A stretch of 64,000 bases of DNA. It comes from Aliishimia ponticola (GTDB taxonomy: Bacteria; Pseudomonadota; Alphaproteobacteria; Rhodobacterales; Rhodobacteraceae). Below are positions 8,812 to 19,047 of the stretch, piece after piece (positions within the stretch are counted from its first letter, which is position 1; every line of letters starts with the position of its first letter). The notes under the pieces were generated by a model that saw only the letters and a program-made list of their open reading frames with translations, had not been told where the DNA came from and did no database searches. The stretch covers positions 496,001-560,000 of the forward strand of contig NZ_SRKY01000001.1 in the NCBI RefSeq assembly GCF_004803475.1, given 5' to 3'. A program made the translations under genes and the position numbers.

Positions 8812-9636
8812 TTAGCCCAGCCCCAGCGGCATGTGGCGGTTCACGTCCTTGTACAGAAGATAGCGAAAGCGCCCCGGTCCGCCCGCGTAGCAGGCTTGCG
8901 GGCAGAAGGCGCGCAGCCACATGAAATCGCCGGCTTCGACCTCGACCCAGTCCTGGTTAAGCCGGTAGACGGCTTTGCCCTCCAGCACGTAAAGCCCATG
9001 TTCCATGACATGCGTTTCGGCAAAGGGGATCACTGCGCCCGGCTCGAAATTCACGATATTGACGTGCATGTCGTGGCGCAGGTCGTCCGGATCGACGAAA
9101 CGCTGCGTGCTCCAACGCCCTTCGGTGCCGGGCATCTCTGACGGTGCAACGTCGGCCTCATGGGTGACGAAGACCTCCGGCGCGGGCAGGCCATCGACCG
9201 CGACAAACCGTTTGCGCACCCAGTGAAACCGCAGCGGCGCGTCGCCATCGGCGCTGATCTGCCACGCGGTTCCGGCCGGGATATAGGCGTAAGACCCGGC
9301 GCGCAGGCTGTACTCTGTCCCATCAACGCTGAGCCGCCCGCTGCCGCCAACACAGAACACGACGGCCTGCGCCCCGCGATCCGCTTCGGGCCGGTCAGAG
9401 CCGCCGCCGGGCCCGACCTCCATGATGTACTGCGAGAATGTCTCGGCAAACCCGCTCAGCGGGCGCGCGATGACCCATGCCCGCGTCTTGTCCCAGAACG
9501 GCAACTGGCTGGTCACGATGTCGCGCATCGTGCCGTGGGGAATGACGGCATAGGCATCGGTGAACACGGCGCGGCCGGTCAGAAGCTGGTCTTGCGTTGG
9601 CAGGCCGCCGGGCGGAAAGGCGTAATTTGTGGACAT
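8812..9636 (-). CDS. allE: (S)-Ureidoglycine aminohydrolase, bicupin
   Basis: A 274-residue protein with two cupin domains (about 50-130 and 185-260). Family motifs include the N-terminal YAVIPHGTMRDIVTSQLPFW block and the second-cupin segment MEHGLYVLEGKAVYRLN, which carries metal ligands. It converts (S)-ureidoglycine to (S)-ureidoglycolate with release of ammonia, the step immediately before AllA. It is transcribed towards allA and divergently from cydD. An enzyme for the preceding step (allantoate amidohydrolase) is not seen in the window. Confidence 0.92.
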   Translation of the reverse strand: MSTNYAFPPGGLPTQDQLLTGRAVFTDAYAVIPHGTMRDIVTSQLPFWDKTRAWVIARPLSGFAETFSQYIMEVGPGGGSDRPEADRGAQAVVFCVGGSGRLSVDGTEYSLRAGSYAYIPAGTAWQISADGDAPLRFHWVRKRFVAVDGLPAPEVFVTHEADVAPSEMPGTEGRWSTQRFVDPDDLRHDMHVNIVNFEPGAVIPFAETHVMEHGLYVLEGKAVYRLNQDWVEVEAGDFMWLRAFCPQACYAGGPGRFRYLLYKDVNRHMPLGLG

Positions 9637-9836
9637 GCGCGCTCCGGTACAGGTGTTGACACGTCTGACCTAACGCAAAGCGCGCCCCTGCGGTATCCCC
9701 TATCGCGCATTCAAAATGGGCCGTCGCTGCGGCCCGAGTTCCGCGCCCCGATGCTGCGTGATCTTGTCACTGTCGGCGCGCGGTGGTCTGTGTCAGGACG
9801 GGCCACGGTTTCACCGTTTCAGGAAGGGACGACCCG

Positions 9837-11495
9837 ATGACCAAGGACGCGCACACGCCGCGTATGCGTGCTCAGGCACGGATCATTGCGCCGGTGGCGG
9901 ACCTGCTGCGCAAGGCGGGTTGGGTCAGCGTGGCGGCGGGGCTGATCTGGCCCTTGCAGGCGGCGCTGATCGCCTGGGCCGTGTCTCAATGGGTTGCGGG
10001 GCCAGTGCGGCTTGATCTGTCCGTCATGGCGGCGTTGGGCGTCGCGGCGCTGGGGATCGTGCGCGCGGAGCTGGAGCGTTTGGCAGGCGGCTGGCTTTTC
10101 GCCGCGGCGGATGAGACGATCCGGCGCGAACGCGATGCGCTGATCCTGCGCGAGGCCCGTGCGCCGGGCGCGGACAGCTCTGCCGCCGTGGCCGCGCTGG
10201 CGGTTCAGAAACTCCCGCTGCTACAGCCATGGATCACCCGCTATCACGTGGCGATGACGCGGGTGCGTGTGGTGCCGCTGGTTCTTCTGGCGCTGGTTTT
10301 CAGCCTGTCATGGGTGGCGGGGCTGGTTCTGCTGGTGGCCGGGCCGCTGATCCCGGTGTTCATGGCACTGGTGGGCATGGCCGCCGAAGACGCCTCGCGC
10401 CGGCAAATGGACGAAATCGCGGGCATCAACGATCTGACGCTGGAGCGCCTGACCGCGATGCTGGACATCCGGCTTCTGGGCGCTCAGCGCCGTGTCATCG
10501 ACGGGTTCGCGCTGCGGGCGGACGATCTGCGCGACCGCACCATGGCGGTACTGCGCGTGGCGTTTCTGTCTTCGACCGTGCTGGAGCTTTTCGCGGCCCT
10601 TGGCGTCGCCCTCGTCGCGGTTTTCGTGGGCTTTACCCTGCTGGGAGAGATCGGCTTCGGCAGTTGGGCGCAGCCACTGACGTTGGGCGAAGGGCTGTTC
10701 ATCCTGCTGATCGCGCCGGAATTTTTCCAACCCCTGCGAGAACTTGCTGCCGCGTGGCACGACCGGGCAGCAGGCTTTGCCGTGGTCGAGGAACTGGACC
10801 GGCTGGATGCGGCGCCGCGCGCTGTGATGCTGGGCCAGGGCGCGCGCGTGCAGCCCTTGCCGGGTCCGTTGTCCATCCGCACCAATGGGGCCGGTGTCGC
10901 CTATGCCGGAACGCAGATAGCAGTGCCGGACTTGTCGGTGCAGGCCGGGGATGCGCTGGTGCTGACCGGGCCAAGCGGCGCCGGCAAAAGCACGGTTCTG
11001 TCAGCGCTGGCCGGGCTGGTGCCCTGCGCGCAAGGGCAGATTGAGGTCTGCGGCCAGCCGCTGACCACGGACAGCGCCGATGCGTGGCGCGCCCGAATTG
11101 CGCTGGTGCCGCAGCGCCCGCATTTCGCGGATGTGCCGCTATGCGCGTGGCTGGACCCGCGCGGCACTGGCATGGACCCGGCAGAGGCCTTGGCGCTGGC
11201 GGGCGCGACACAGATCGTCGCGCGTCTGCCGCAAGGGCTAAAGACGCGGCTGGGCGAAAGCGGCGGCGGCGTGTCGGGGGGCGAGGCGCGGCGTCTGATG
11301 ATCGCCCGCGCGGTCATGATGGGTGGCGACGTGCTGCTGGCCGACGAACCGACCGCCGATCTGGACCCGGAGACCGCCACCCATATCATCGACGCGCTCA
11401 AGCGATTGAACGAAGCGGGCCGCACGCTGATCTGCGCCAGCCACGATCCGGCGCTGATCGCCGCTTTTGACACGAGGGTGGAGGTCGGGGCATGA
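9837..11495 (+). CDS. cydD: Thiol ABC exporter / cytochrome bd assembly subunit CydD
   Basis: A 552-residue half-transporter with an N-terminal six-helix exporter domain (about 25-310) and a C-terminal ATPase with Walker A GPSGAGKST near residue 378, signature VSGGEARR and Walker B DVLLADEPTADLD. With CydC it exports cysteine/glutathione to the periplasm and is required to assemble cytochrome bd. The ATG at 9837 is preceded by GGAAGGGA at suitable spacing. The gene opens a cydDCABX set and its stop overlaps the cydC start. Confidence 0.95.
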   Translation: MTKDAHTPRMRAQARIIAPVADLLRKAGWVSVAAGLIWPLQAALIAWAVSQWVAGPVRLDLSVMAALGVAALGIVRAELERLAGGWLFAAADETIRRERDALILREARAPGADSSAAVAALAVQKLPLLQPWITRYHVAMTRVRVVPLVLLALVFSLSWVAGLVLLVAGPLIPVFMALVGMAAEDASRRQMDEIAGINDLTLERLTAMLDIRLLGAQRRVIDGFALRADDLRDRTMAVLRVAFLSSTVLELFAALGVALVAVFVGFTLLGEIGFGSWAQPLTLGEGLFILLIAPEFFQPLRELAAAWHDRAAGFAVVEELDRLDAAPRAVMLGQGARVQPLPGPLSIRTNGAGVAYAGTQIAVPDLSVQAGDALVLTGPSGAGKSTVLSALAGLVPCAQGQIEVCGQPLTTDSADAWRARIALVPQRPHFADVPLCAWLDPRGTGMDPAEALALAGATQIVARLPQGLKTRLGESGGGVSGGEARRLMIARAVMMGGDVLLADEPTADLDPETATHIIDALKRLNEAGRTLICASHDPALIAAFDTRVEVGA

Positions 11496-13102
11496 GCGCG
11501 CTTTTCAACATTCTGCGGCTGCTTCTGACTGCCGATCGCAAGGCCATGTGGCGCGGTGCGATGCTGTCGGTGCTGGTGCTGCTGATGGGCGCGGCGCTGT
11601 TGGGTCTGTCGGGCTGGTTCATCACCGCGACGGGGCTGGCCGGGCTGGCGGGGGTCGGCATCGCCTTTGACGTCTTCCGCCCCTCTGCCGGGGTGCGGTT
11701 CCTTGCGCTGGGGCGCACCGCCGCGCGCTATGGTGAACGGCTGCTGACCCATGATGCGACCCTCCGTGCGCTGGCTGCGCTGCGTGTGGCGGTGCTGCGC
11801 CGCCAATCCGAAGCCGATGGGCGCAGTTTGATGCAGTTGCGCGGCTCTGCCGGGCTGACCCGGATCATCGCGGATGTCGATGCGCTGGACGGGATCGTGC
11901 TGCGGCTGGTCTTGCCGGCCTTCGCGGCGCTGGTCACGCATCTGGTGGTCTTTGCCCTGCTCGCATGGCTTGTCGGCGTGCCGGTGGCCATGACGGTTCT
12001 TGTCGGCTATCTGCCCGCCGCCGCGCTGATCCTGTGGCGGCTGGGGCGGTGCGGCATGGCACCGTCCCGGCAGGCAGAGGCGGAACAACAGGCGCTGCAA
12101 CGCGGGATCATCGACATGATGCGGGACCGCGAGGCGCTGATCCTGGCCGGAGAACTTGGCGCGCAGGAACAGGCGCTGATGCAAACCGATATGCGCGCCC
12201 GCCGCGCCGCCGGTACGCTGGACCAGGCCGACCGGGCCGCTGCGGCGCAACTTTCCGCGTTGGTGGCCATCGTGACGGCGGCGGCCTTTGTCGCCGGTGC
12301 AGTGCTGCTGGGGCGGGGCGTCATCGACCCGGCGGTCGCGGTCATCGCCACGTTCGTCGCGCTTGCACTGGGGGAAGCCGTGATGCCGCTCCGGCGTGGG
12401 TTTGCCGAACTTGGCCGAATGCAGGATGGGGCGGCGCGGGTAGAGATCGCAGCGCAGCCCTTGGCAGATGCCGCGCCCATCGATCCCGTGCCGGACGCGC
12501 CGTTGCTGACGCTGCGCCTTGGCGGCGACGAGGTCGCGCTGACGCCCGGAGATTTCGTGGCGCTTGAAGGCGCAAGCGGTAGCGGCAAGACGACCCTGCT
12601 TCTGGGGATCGCGGGGCTGCATCCTGTGCCGGACATCCGCATCAAGGGCCGCGCCCCGCAGGACTGGCCCGAAGCGCAACTGCGCCGGATCGTCGCCATG
12701 CTGCCGCAGCGCAGTGCCCTGATATCAGGCACGGTCCGCGACAACTTGTCCCTCGCCGGGGACTACTCCGACGCCGCCATGAAGGAGGTGCTGGAGGTCG
12801 TGGACCTATGGGCGGCTTTGTCCCCGCGCGGGGGATTGGACCTGCGCCTCACAGAGGCGGATGCGGGTCTTTCGGGCGGGCAAGCCAAGCGGCTGAGCCT
12901 TGCTAGAGCCTTGCTTTTAAAACCAGAAATTCTACTTCTCGATGAGCCGACCGAGGGGCTGGACGCGCAAACTGCCCAGCGCGTCCTGACCAATCTGCGG
13001 CGCTATCTGCCGGATGCCGCGGTTCTGGCGGCGCTGCACCGGGGCCACGATCAGGCCGAATTCGACCGGATGCTGCGGATAGAGCCTCAGGCGCGACGGT
13101 GA
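11492..13102 (+). CDS. cydC: Thiol ABC exporter / cytochrome bd assembly subunit CydC
   Basis: A 536-residue partner of CydD. It has an N-terminal membrane domain with the GLSGWFITATGLAGLAG segment typical of CydC near residue 30, and a C-terminal ATPase with GASGSGKTT, LSGGQAKRLSLARAL and ILLLDEPTEGLD. The start overlaps the cydD stop in an ATGA arrangement, ensuring paired synthesis of the heterodimer. A 105-bp gap separates it from cydA; no terminator hairpin is seen there, so co-transcription with cydAB is likely. Confidence 0.94.
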   Translation: MSALFNILRLLLTADRKAMWRGAMLSVLVLLMGAALLGLSGWFITATGLAGLAGVGIAFDVFRPSAGVRFLALGRTAARYGERLLTHDATLRALAALRVAVLRRQSEADGRSLMQLRGSAGLTRIIADVDALDGIVLRLVLPAFAALVTHLVVFALLAWLVGVPVAMTVLVGYLPAAALILWRLGRCGMAPSRQAEAEQQALQRGIIDMMRDREALILAGELGAQEQALMQTDMRARRAAGTLDQADRAAAAQLSALVAIVTAAAFVAGAVLLGRGVIDPAVAVIATFVALALGEAVMPLRRGFAELGRMQDGAARVEIAAQPLADAAPIDPVPDAPLLTLRLGGDEVALTPGDFVALEGASGSGKTTLLLGIAGLHPVPDIRIKGRAPQDWPEAQLRRIVAMLPQRSALISGTVRDNLSLAGDYSDAAMKEVLEVVDLWAALSPRGGLDLRLTEADAGLSGGQAKRLSLARALLLKPEILLLDEPTEGLDAQTAQRVLTNLRRYLPDAAVLAALHRGHDQAEFDRMLRIEPQARR

Positions 13103-13207
13103 CAAAGTTACCGCCAAGCAATCGCCAGAGGCGTAACATGATCAAGACGACGCAAAGGACCTGAGTCGTACCAAGGCCGCTTTGCATGGAATGCCAAGGA
13201 GTCGCCA

Positions 13208-14875
13208 ATGGAGCTTGATATCGTAGAGCTGTCTCGATTGCAGTTTGCAATGACAGCAATGTACCACTTCCTTTTCGTGCCGCTGACGCTGGGTCTGTCG
13301 ATCCTCGTTGCGATCATGGAAACCGTTTACGTGATGACCGGACGCCCGATCTGGCGACAGATGACCAAATTCTGGGGCACGCTGTTCGGCATCAACTTCG
13401 TTCTGGGTGTCGCGACAGGCATCACGATGGAATTCCAGTTCGGCATGAACTGGTCCTACTATTCCCACTATGTTGGCGACGTGTTCGGCGCGCCGCTGGC
13501 CATCGAGGGCCTGATGGCCTTCTTCCTTGAGGCGACCTTCGTGGGGCTGTTCTTCTTCGGTTGGGACAAGCTGAGCCGCGTGCAGCACCTTGTGGTGGCA
13601 TGGCTGGTGGCCATCGGGTCCAACTTCTCTGCGCTGTGGATTCTTATCGCCAATGGCTGGATGCAGAATCCGGTCGGCGCTGAATTCAATCCCGATACGA
13701 TGCGGATGGAGATGACCTCCTTCACCGAAGTGATCTTCAACGAGGTCGCACAGGCCAAATTCGTCCACACGGTTTCGGCGGGTTATGTCACCGCGTCTGT
13801 CTTCGTTCTGGGTGTGTCCGCTTGGTATCTTCTTAAGAACCGGCACGTGGAACTTGCGCGCCGGTCGATCACGGTGGCCGCGTCCTTTGGCCTTGCCTCG
13901 GCGCTTTCCGTCGTGGTGCTGGGGGACGAGTCCGGCTATTCGGCGAGCCATACCCAAAAGATGAAACTGGCCGCGATCGAAGCGATGTGGGAAACCCATG
14001 ACGCGCCCGCGCCGTTCACGGCAATCGGCTTTCCCGACCAGGAAGCGCGCGAGACCCATTACGCCATCGAAATCCCCTGGGTCATGGGCCTGATCGGGAC
14101 GCGGTCGCTGACGCAGGAAATTCCCGGCATCAACGATCTGGTGGCCGAGGCAGATACCCGCATCCGCAACGGCATCATCGCCTATGACGCGCTGATGACC
14201 ATCCGCGAGGGGCAGGGCACTGCGCCGGACGACGTGCGCGCAACCTTCGAGCAGCATTCCGACGATCTGGGCTTTGCCTTCCTACTGCTGCGCTATGTCG
14301 ATGATCCGCGCATGGCGAGCGAGGCGGACATCACCAAGGCCGCCAATGACACGATCCCCGGCGTGGCACCGCTGTTCTGGGCCTTCCGGATCATGGTCGG
14401 GCTGGGCTTCGCCTTTATCGGTGTGATGCTCTACTTCTTCTGGCGCTCCAGTTTCCGGCGTCAGACCTATCCTTGCTGGGCGCTCCGGGCGGCTGTGATC
14501 ATCATCCCGGCCCCGTGGATTGCAGCGGAACTGGGCTGGTTCGTGGCCGAATTCGGCCGCCAGCCCTGGACCGTGGACGGCGTCTTGCCGACCGCGCTGT
14601 CGGTCAGCCATCTGAGCATTCAGGATCTTCTGCTGACACTGGCCGGGTTCATCACCTTCTACACCATCCTCTTCATCATCGAGATGGGGCTGATGCTGAA
14701 ATACATCCGCAAGGGCCCGTTCCAGGATGTGGAGGAAACCGAAGCATGGGAGGCGCGGCACGAACACCGTCTGCGTACCCATGACGGGCAGGGGCCCTTC
14801 GCTCCGGCGGGCGTTCAAGCGGCCTCGGCGCTGGACGAACCCGGCGCAGCCTTCAACGCAAAACCGGCGGAGTAA
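13208..14875 (+). CDS. cydA: Cytochrome bd ubiquinol oxidase subunit I
   Basis: A 555-residue integral membrane subunit. His20 in [14 protein letters not shown] is the expected axial ligand of haem b595, and the GRQPWTV motif near residue 450 marks the quinol-oxidising CydA family. The long periplasmic Q-loop (roughly 250-390, including [17 protein letters not shown]) is of the E. coli CydA type rather than the short cyanide-insensitive type. With CydB and CydX it oxidises quinol and reduces O2 with high affinity and without proton pumping. AAGGAG precedes the ATG. Confidence 0.97.
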   Translation: MELDIVELSRLQFAMTAMYHFLFVPLTLGLSILVAIMETVYVMTGRPIWRQMTKFWGTLFGINFVLGVATGITMEFQFGMNWSYYSHYVGDVFGAPLAIEGLMAFFLEATFVGLFFFGWDKLSRVQHLVVAWLVAIGSNFSALWILIANGWMQNPVGAEFNPDTMRMEMTSFTEVIFNEVAQAKFVHTVSAGYVTASVFVLGVSAWYLLKNRHVELARRSITVAASFGLASALSVVVLGDESGYSASHTQKMKLAAIEAMWETHDAPAPFTAIGFPDQEARETHYAIEIPWVMGLIGTRSLTQEIPGINDLVAEADTRIRNGIIAYDALMTIREGQGTAPDDVRATFEQHSDDLGFAFLLLRYVDDPRMASEADITKAANDTIPGVAPLFWAFRIMVGLGFAFIGVMLYFFWRSSFRRQTYPCWALRAAVIIIPAPWIAAELGWFVAEFGRQPWTVDGVLPTALSVSHLSIQDLLLTLAGFITFYTILFIIEMGLMLKYIRKGPFQDVEETEAWEARHEHRLRTHDGQGPFAPAGVQAASALDEPGAAFNAKPAE

Positions 14876-14880
14876 TCGAC

Positions 14881-16044
14881 ATGGTGCTTTTCGAACTCAT
14901 TTCCTACGACGTTCTGCGCGTCATCTGGTGGCTGCTGCTGGGCGTTCTGCTGATTGCCTTCGCATTGACGGATGGCTTTGACATGGGCGTGGGCGCGCTG
15001 CTGCCTTTCATCGGCAAGACCGATCTGGAACGGCGCGTGATCATCAACACCGTCGGGCCGGTCTGGGAAGGCAATCAGGTCTGGTTCATCCTTGGCGGCG
15101 GCGCGATCTTTGCCGCTTGGCCGCCGCTTTACGCGGTCAGTTTCTCGGGCTTCTACCTTGCGATGTTCGTTGTTCTTGCAGCGCTGATCGTGCGCCCGGT
15201 GGCGTTCAAATACCGTTCCAAGCGCGAAAGCGTGCGGTGGCGCAACAGCTGGGACTGGGCCCTGTTCGCGGGCGGTGCCGTTCCGGCGCTGATCTTCGGG
15301 GTCGCGGTGGGCAATGTGCTGCAAGGCGTCCCGTTCGAACTGACGCCGGACCTGTTCTCGCGCTACGAGGGCAGCTATTACGGCAAGTTCTTTGGCCTGC
15401 TGAACCCCTTTGCACTGCTGGTTGGCCTGTTCTCGGTCAGCATGTTGCTGACCCACGGCGCGGCATGGCTGTCGCTCAAGACCGAAGGGGTGATTGCGGA
15501 CCGCGCCCGCGCGGTGGGGGCGATCACCGGTATGCTGACGATGGGCGGCTATGCACTGGCTGGGCTGTGGCTGGCTGTGGGCATCGATGGTTATGCCTTT
15601 GCGGGCGAAGTGGTCCGCGACGGCCCGTCGAACCCGCTTTATTCCGAAGTGGTGCGCACCGGATCGTGGCTCAGCGCCTATTCCGACCGCCCCTGGATCA
15701 TCCTTGCCCCTATCCTTGCCTTCCTTGGCATGGCGATGGCGGTACGCGGGCTGCGCAATGGCCAGGAGGTCGGCACGCTCTTGTGGTCCAAGCTGGGCAT
15801 CTTTGGCGCGATCTCGTCGGTGGGTCTGACGATGTTCCCCTTCATCCTGCCATCCTCGCTTGATCCGACCTCGTCGCTGACGGTCTGGGACAGCTCGTCC
15901 TCGCATCGCACGCTCTTCATCATGCTGGTCAGCACGGCGATCTTCCTGCCGCTGATCCTGATGTACACCGCGTGGGTCTACAAGGTGCTGTGGGGCAAGG
16001 TCACAGAGGACGACGTCACCGGCAACAGCCATTCGGTCTATTGA
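14881..16044 (+). CDS. cydB: Cytochrome bd ubiquinol oxidase subunit II
   Basis: A 387-residue protein with about eight to nine membrane helices. The family motifs [37 protein letters not shown] and the C-terminal DSSSSHRTL are all present. It pairs with CydA to complete the haem-bearing oxidase core. It begins 5 bp after the cydA stop, so the two are translationally linked, and it is followed after about 100 bp by cydX. Confidence 0.97.
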   Translation: MVLFELISYDVLRVIWWLLLGVLLIAFALTDGFDMGVGALLPFIGKTDLERRVIINTVGPVWEGNQVWFILGGGAIFAAWPPLYAVSFSGFYLAMFVVLAALIVRPVAFKYRSKRESVRWRNSWDWALFAGGAVPALIFGVAVGNVLQGVPFELTPDLFSRYEGSYYGKFFGLLNPFALLVGLFSVSMLLTHGAAWLSLKTEGVIADRARAVGAITGMLTMGGYALAGLWLAVGIDGYAFAGEVVRDGPSNPLYSEVVRTGSWLSAYSDRPWIILAPILAFLGMAMAVRGLRNGQEVGTLLWSKLGIFGAISSVGLTMFPFILPSSLDPTSSLTVWDSSSSHRTLFIMLVSTAIFLPLILMYTAWVYKVLWGKVTEDDVTGNSHSVY

Positions 16045-16147
16045 CCCTGGCGGCGCGCGGCGGGCGACGCAGCCCACGCGCCCGCCCCAACGACATTCCC
16101 GCCGGCGTGGTCCATCCCGACCGGCACTGAATAGAAGGAGAACCGAC

Positions 16148-16273
16148 ATGTGGTATTTCGCTTGGCTTCTTGGCCTCCCACTGGCGGCAATTTTCGCCGT
16201 GATGAATGCGATGTGGCTTGAGCTGCAACACGATCGCATCCTCGCGGGCGAAGCCGAAGAGCACGACACCTAA
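16148..16273 (+). CDS. cydX: Cytochrome bd small subunit CydX
   Basis: A 41-residue single-helix membrane protein, MWYFAWLLGLPLAAIFAV followed by an acidic tail (EAEEHDT). The MWYFxWxLG start is the CydX/YbgT hallmark. The peptide binds CydA and stabilises the haems of the oxidase. AGAAGGAG lies about 8 bases upstream of the ATG. Its position directly after cydB completes the operon. Confidence 0.93.
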   Translation: MWYFAWLLGLPLAAIFAVMNAMWLELQHDRILAGEAEEHDT

Positions 16274-16354
16274 GCCAAACACGGCGCATTCAAGCACGGA
16301 TCATCGCCCCGCGTCTTCGGGGGGCGCCGGTCCCGTGCGGACAAAAGACAGCAC

Positions 16355-17662
16355 ATGGACCGTAGAGATTTCCTGACCCTCATGGCCGCTGGCGGCGCTT
16401 TGGCCGCCGCGCATCCCCATCCGGCAGACGCCGCCAAGGCGCAACCGGTGCAGACCTCGGCCCGGATCGTCATCATTGGCGCGGGCGCGGCCGGAACCGC
16501 GCTTGCCAACCGGCTGGTGGATCGTCTGGAAGGGGCGCAGATCACCGTCATCGATCCACGCAAGACCCATCTTTATCAGCCGGGGCTGTCGCTTGTGGCG
16601 ACCGGGTTGAAACCGCCCAGCTATGTGACCTCGCAGACCGCTCATTGGCTGCCCAAGGGCATCGACTGGCGCGCGCAGAAGGTTGCTGCGGTCGATCCCG
16701 AGGCCAAGACAGTCGCCACCGAAGGGGGCGAGACCATCGCCTATGACTGGCTGATACTGGCACCGGGCCTGACGCTGGATCACGGCGCAATCGAGGGGTT
16801 CTCTCTCGACATGGTGGGGGAGAACGGGATCGGCGCGCTTTATACCGGGCCGGAATATGCGGCGCGCACGTGGAAAGCGGCTCAGGCCTTCACCGAAACG
16901 GGCGGCACTGGCATCTTCACCCGCCCGGAGACAGAGATGAAATGCGCGGGCGCGCCTCTCAAACACACCTTCCTGATCGACGATATCGCTCGCCGCGCGG
17001 GGCATTCCAGCAAGATGAACATGGTGTATGCCGCGCCCCAAGACACGCTTTTCGGTGTGCCGATCGTGGCCGAAAAGGTGCGGATGATCTTTGAAGATCG
17101 CGGGATCGAAGGGCGCTTGGGCCTGACGCTGAAATCCATCGACAGTGAGGCCAAGCGGGCGACCTTCCGCGATGCCAGCGGCAGCGCCGTCGAGATGGGC
17201 TATGACTACCTTCACGTGATCCCGCCCCAACGCGCGCCGGATTTCATTCGCCAGTCGGGCCTGTCCTGGGCGGACAAATGGACGGATCAGGGCTGGGTCG
17301 AATGCGACATGCAGACCCTGCGCCACCTGCGTTACCCCGATATTTTCGCCCTTGGCGATGTGGCGGGCGTGCCCAAGGGCAAGACGGCGGCCAGCGTCAA
17401 ATGGCAGGTTCCGGTGGTGGAGGATCACCTGATCGCCGCCATTCAGGGGCGCGAGGGGCAGGCGACTTATGACGGCTATACCTCCTGTCCGATGATCACC
17501 CGGATCGGGCGCGCGATGCTGGTGGAATTCGATTACCACGACAACCTTGTCCCATCCTTCCCGGGGATCATCGCCCCGCTCGAAGAGCTTTGGATCAGTT
17601 GGTTGATGAAGGAGGTCGCGCTGAAGGCGACCTATAACGCGATGCTGCGCGGCCGCGCCTGA
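16355..17662 (+). CDS. Sulfide:quinone oxidoreductase-like flavoprotein with twin-arginine leader
   Basis: A 435-residue FAD protein. A twin-arginine type leader (RRDFLTLMAAGGALAAA) is followed by the dinucleotide-binding motif IVIIGAGAAGTALAN (about 38-52) and a second FAD motif YPDIFALGDVAGVPKGKT near 330. Two cysteines sit where SQR enzymes hold their sulfur-relay pair: Cys197 in KCAGAP and Cys378 in TSCPMI. The third SQR cysteine, expected near residue 155, is not seen (the region reads LYTGPEYAAR). SQR oxidises sulfide and reduces quinone; a flavocytochrome c sulfide dehydrogenase-type role is possible. It follows cydX by 81 bp and starts a run with three genes for membrane or periplasmic proteins. 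Confidence 0.82.
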   Translation: MDRRDFLTLMAAGGALAAAHPHPADAAKAQPVQTSARIVIIGAGAAGTALANRLVDRLEGAQITVIDPRKTHLYQPGLSLVATGLKPPSYVTSQTAHWLPKGIDWRAQKVAAVDPEAKTVATEGGETIAYDWLILAPGLTLDHGAIEGFSLDMVGENGIGALYTGPEYAARTWKAAQAFTETGGTGIFTRPETEMKCAGAPLKHTFLIDDIARRAGHSSKMNMVYAAPQDTLFGVPIVAEKVRMIFEDRGIEGRLGLTLKSIDSEAKRATFRDASGSAVEMGYDYLHVIPPQRAPDFIRQSGLSWADKWTDQGWVECDMQTLRHLRYPDIFALGDVAGVPKGKTAASVKWQVPVVEDHLIAAIQGREGQATYDGYTSCPMITRIGRAMLVEFDYHDNLVPSFPGIIAPLEELWISWLMKEVALKATYNAMLRGRA

Positions 17663-17676
17663 GGAGGATCTGACAC

Positions 17677-18039
17677 ATGCAAGACCTGACATTCGAAACC
17701 ATGATCGCCGTGTTCGAGGAAATCTTTGGCCGCGGCTTGTTCTGGGCCATGGTCGCCGTCGCGGCACTGGTCACTCTGGCATACATCTACGTGCTGATCC
17801 GCGACCGGTCGGTGAGTTGGCGCAAATTCCTGGTGGCGCAGCTTTCCATGCCTGTGGGCGCGGTCGCGGCGGTCTGGTTCGTGATGGGCATGACCCATTC
17901 GCACCTTTCCGATCTGGGTGGCCCGATCGATGTGATCGTCTTCCTCGGCGTCGCCGTCATGGGCGCGATCGGCATGGCGATCCTTGTCTACACGGTCGAG
18001 GCGCTGATCGGCAGCGACAGGACAACCGGCCATGAGTAA
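17677..18039 (+). CDS. Small membrane protein, DUF5368-like
   Basis: A 120-residue protein with three predicted membrane helices (about 18-42, 52-70 and 82-106) linked by short charged loops; a conserved-looking GMTHSHLSD segment lies between helices two and three. I associate this pattern with the DUF5368 family of Rhodobacterales, but that assignment is from memory. A GAGGAGG-type ribosome site precedes the ATG, 14 bp after the SQR-like gene, and its stop overlaps the next start by 8 bp. Co-translation suggests a partner of the flavoprotein or of the channel. Confidence 0.75.
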   Translation: MQDLTFETMIAVFEEIFGRGLFWAMVAVAALVTLAYIYVLIRDRSVSWRKFLVAQLSMPVGAVAAVWFVMGMTHSHLSDLGGPIDVIVFLGVAVMGAIGMAILVYTVEALIGSDRTTGHE

Positions 18040-19018
18040 CCTTGACCCCGCACCGGACGGCACGGCCCCGGCAGCGGCGCCGCAGTCCCGGCTGCAACAT
18101 GTGCCCATCAGCCTCTTTGGCATGACAATGGGCCTCTTCGGTCTGGGGCTGGCGCTCCATGCGGGCGGGCTGGATCGGGCCTCTGCGGCTTTGGGCATCA
18201 TCGGGGCGGCGCTGTTTGTGTTCCTGCTGGCGATATACGCGCTCAAATCGCTGCGATACCCGGCGGCGCTGGTCGAAGACTGGCACCACCCGGTGCGCTT
18301 GTCCTTCTTCCCGGCGATCTCGATTTCGCTTCTGTTGCTGGCCACGCTGGCCCGTCCAAGCCTGCCGGACGCGGCCCATGCGATCTGGCTCATCGGGGCG
18401 GCGGCGCAGGGGATATTGACGCTTGTCGTTGTCTCCGCCTGGATTTCGCATCGCAGCTTTGGCCCGGTGACCCTGTCGCCTGCCTGGTTCATTCCCGCGG
18501 TGGGCAATCTGGTCGTGCCCGTGGCGGGCGTGGCTTTCGGGCATGATGCGCTAAGCTGGTATTTCTTTTCGGTCGGTCTGCTGTTCTGGCTGGTTCTGCT
18601 GACGGTCGTGTTCAACCGGCTGATCTTTCACGATCCGCTGCCGGGGAAATTGCGCCCCACACTGGTTATCCTGATTGCACCGCCCGCCGTCGCCTTCCTG
18701 TCATGGACGCAGCTCAATGGCGGCCAGATCGACCCGGCGGCGCATATCCTGATCAACGCGGGCTATTTCTTTGCCGCGCTGGTGGCGCTGCAAGTGCCGG
18801 GCCTGCTGCGCCTGCCATTCGCACTGTCCTTCTGGGCCTTGTCCTTCCCACTGGCCGCGCTGACCATCGCGAGTTTTCGCTTTGGCGTTCTGGCCGCCTC
18901 GGGCGCCCATAACGGGCTGGGCTACGGGCTTTTGGCCCTGACGATCCTGACCATCGCGGCCCTCGTGCTGCACACACTTCGCGCTGCAAGACGGGGCGCA
19001 ATCTGCGTGCCCGAATAA
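18032..19018 (+). CDS. SLAC1/TehA-family anion channel or exporter (TDT family)
   Basis: A 328-residue membrane protein with about ten helices. Features of the tellurite-resistance/dicarboxylate transporter (TDT) family are the N-terminal VPISLFGMTMGLFGLGLAL helix, WHHPVRLSFFPAISIS, and a central LSPAWFIPAVGNLVVPVAG segment. The family includes TehA, the plant anion channel SLAC1 and the yeast sulfite pump Ssu1. In this sulfur-flavoured context sulfite or another small anion is a reasonable but unproven substrate. It overlaps the preceding small membrane gene by 8 bp. Confidence 0.85.
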   Translation: MSNLDPAPDGTAPAAAPQSRLQHVPISLFGMTMGLFGLGLALHAGGLDRASAALGIIGAALFVFLLAIYALKSLRYPAALVEDWHHPVRLSFFPAISISLLLLATLARPSLPDAAHAIWLIGAAAQGILTLVVVSAWISHRSFGPVTLSPAWFIPAVGNLVVPVAGVAFGHDALSWYFFSVGLLFWLVLLTVVFNRLIFHDPLPGKLRPTLVILIAPPAVAFLSWTQLNGGQIDPAAHILINAGYFFAALVALQVPGLLRLPFALSFWALSFPLAALTIASFRFGVLAASGAHNGLGYGLLALTILTIAALVLHTLRAARRGAICVPE

Positions 19019-19047
19019 TGTCCACCGACCCCTGAAAGGAAAATTCG

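Noticed and set aside
13103-13207. FNR-type site before cydA
   Set aside because: Only a TGATCAAG fragment is present; no TTGAT-N4-ATCAA dyad was found here or upstream of cydD.
10901-17767. Several long minus-strand frames opposite cydDC, cydAB and the SQR-like gene
   Set aside because: Each covers well-recognised plus-strand genes and has a His/Arg/Gln-rich shadow composition.
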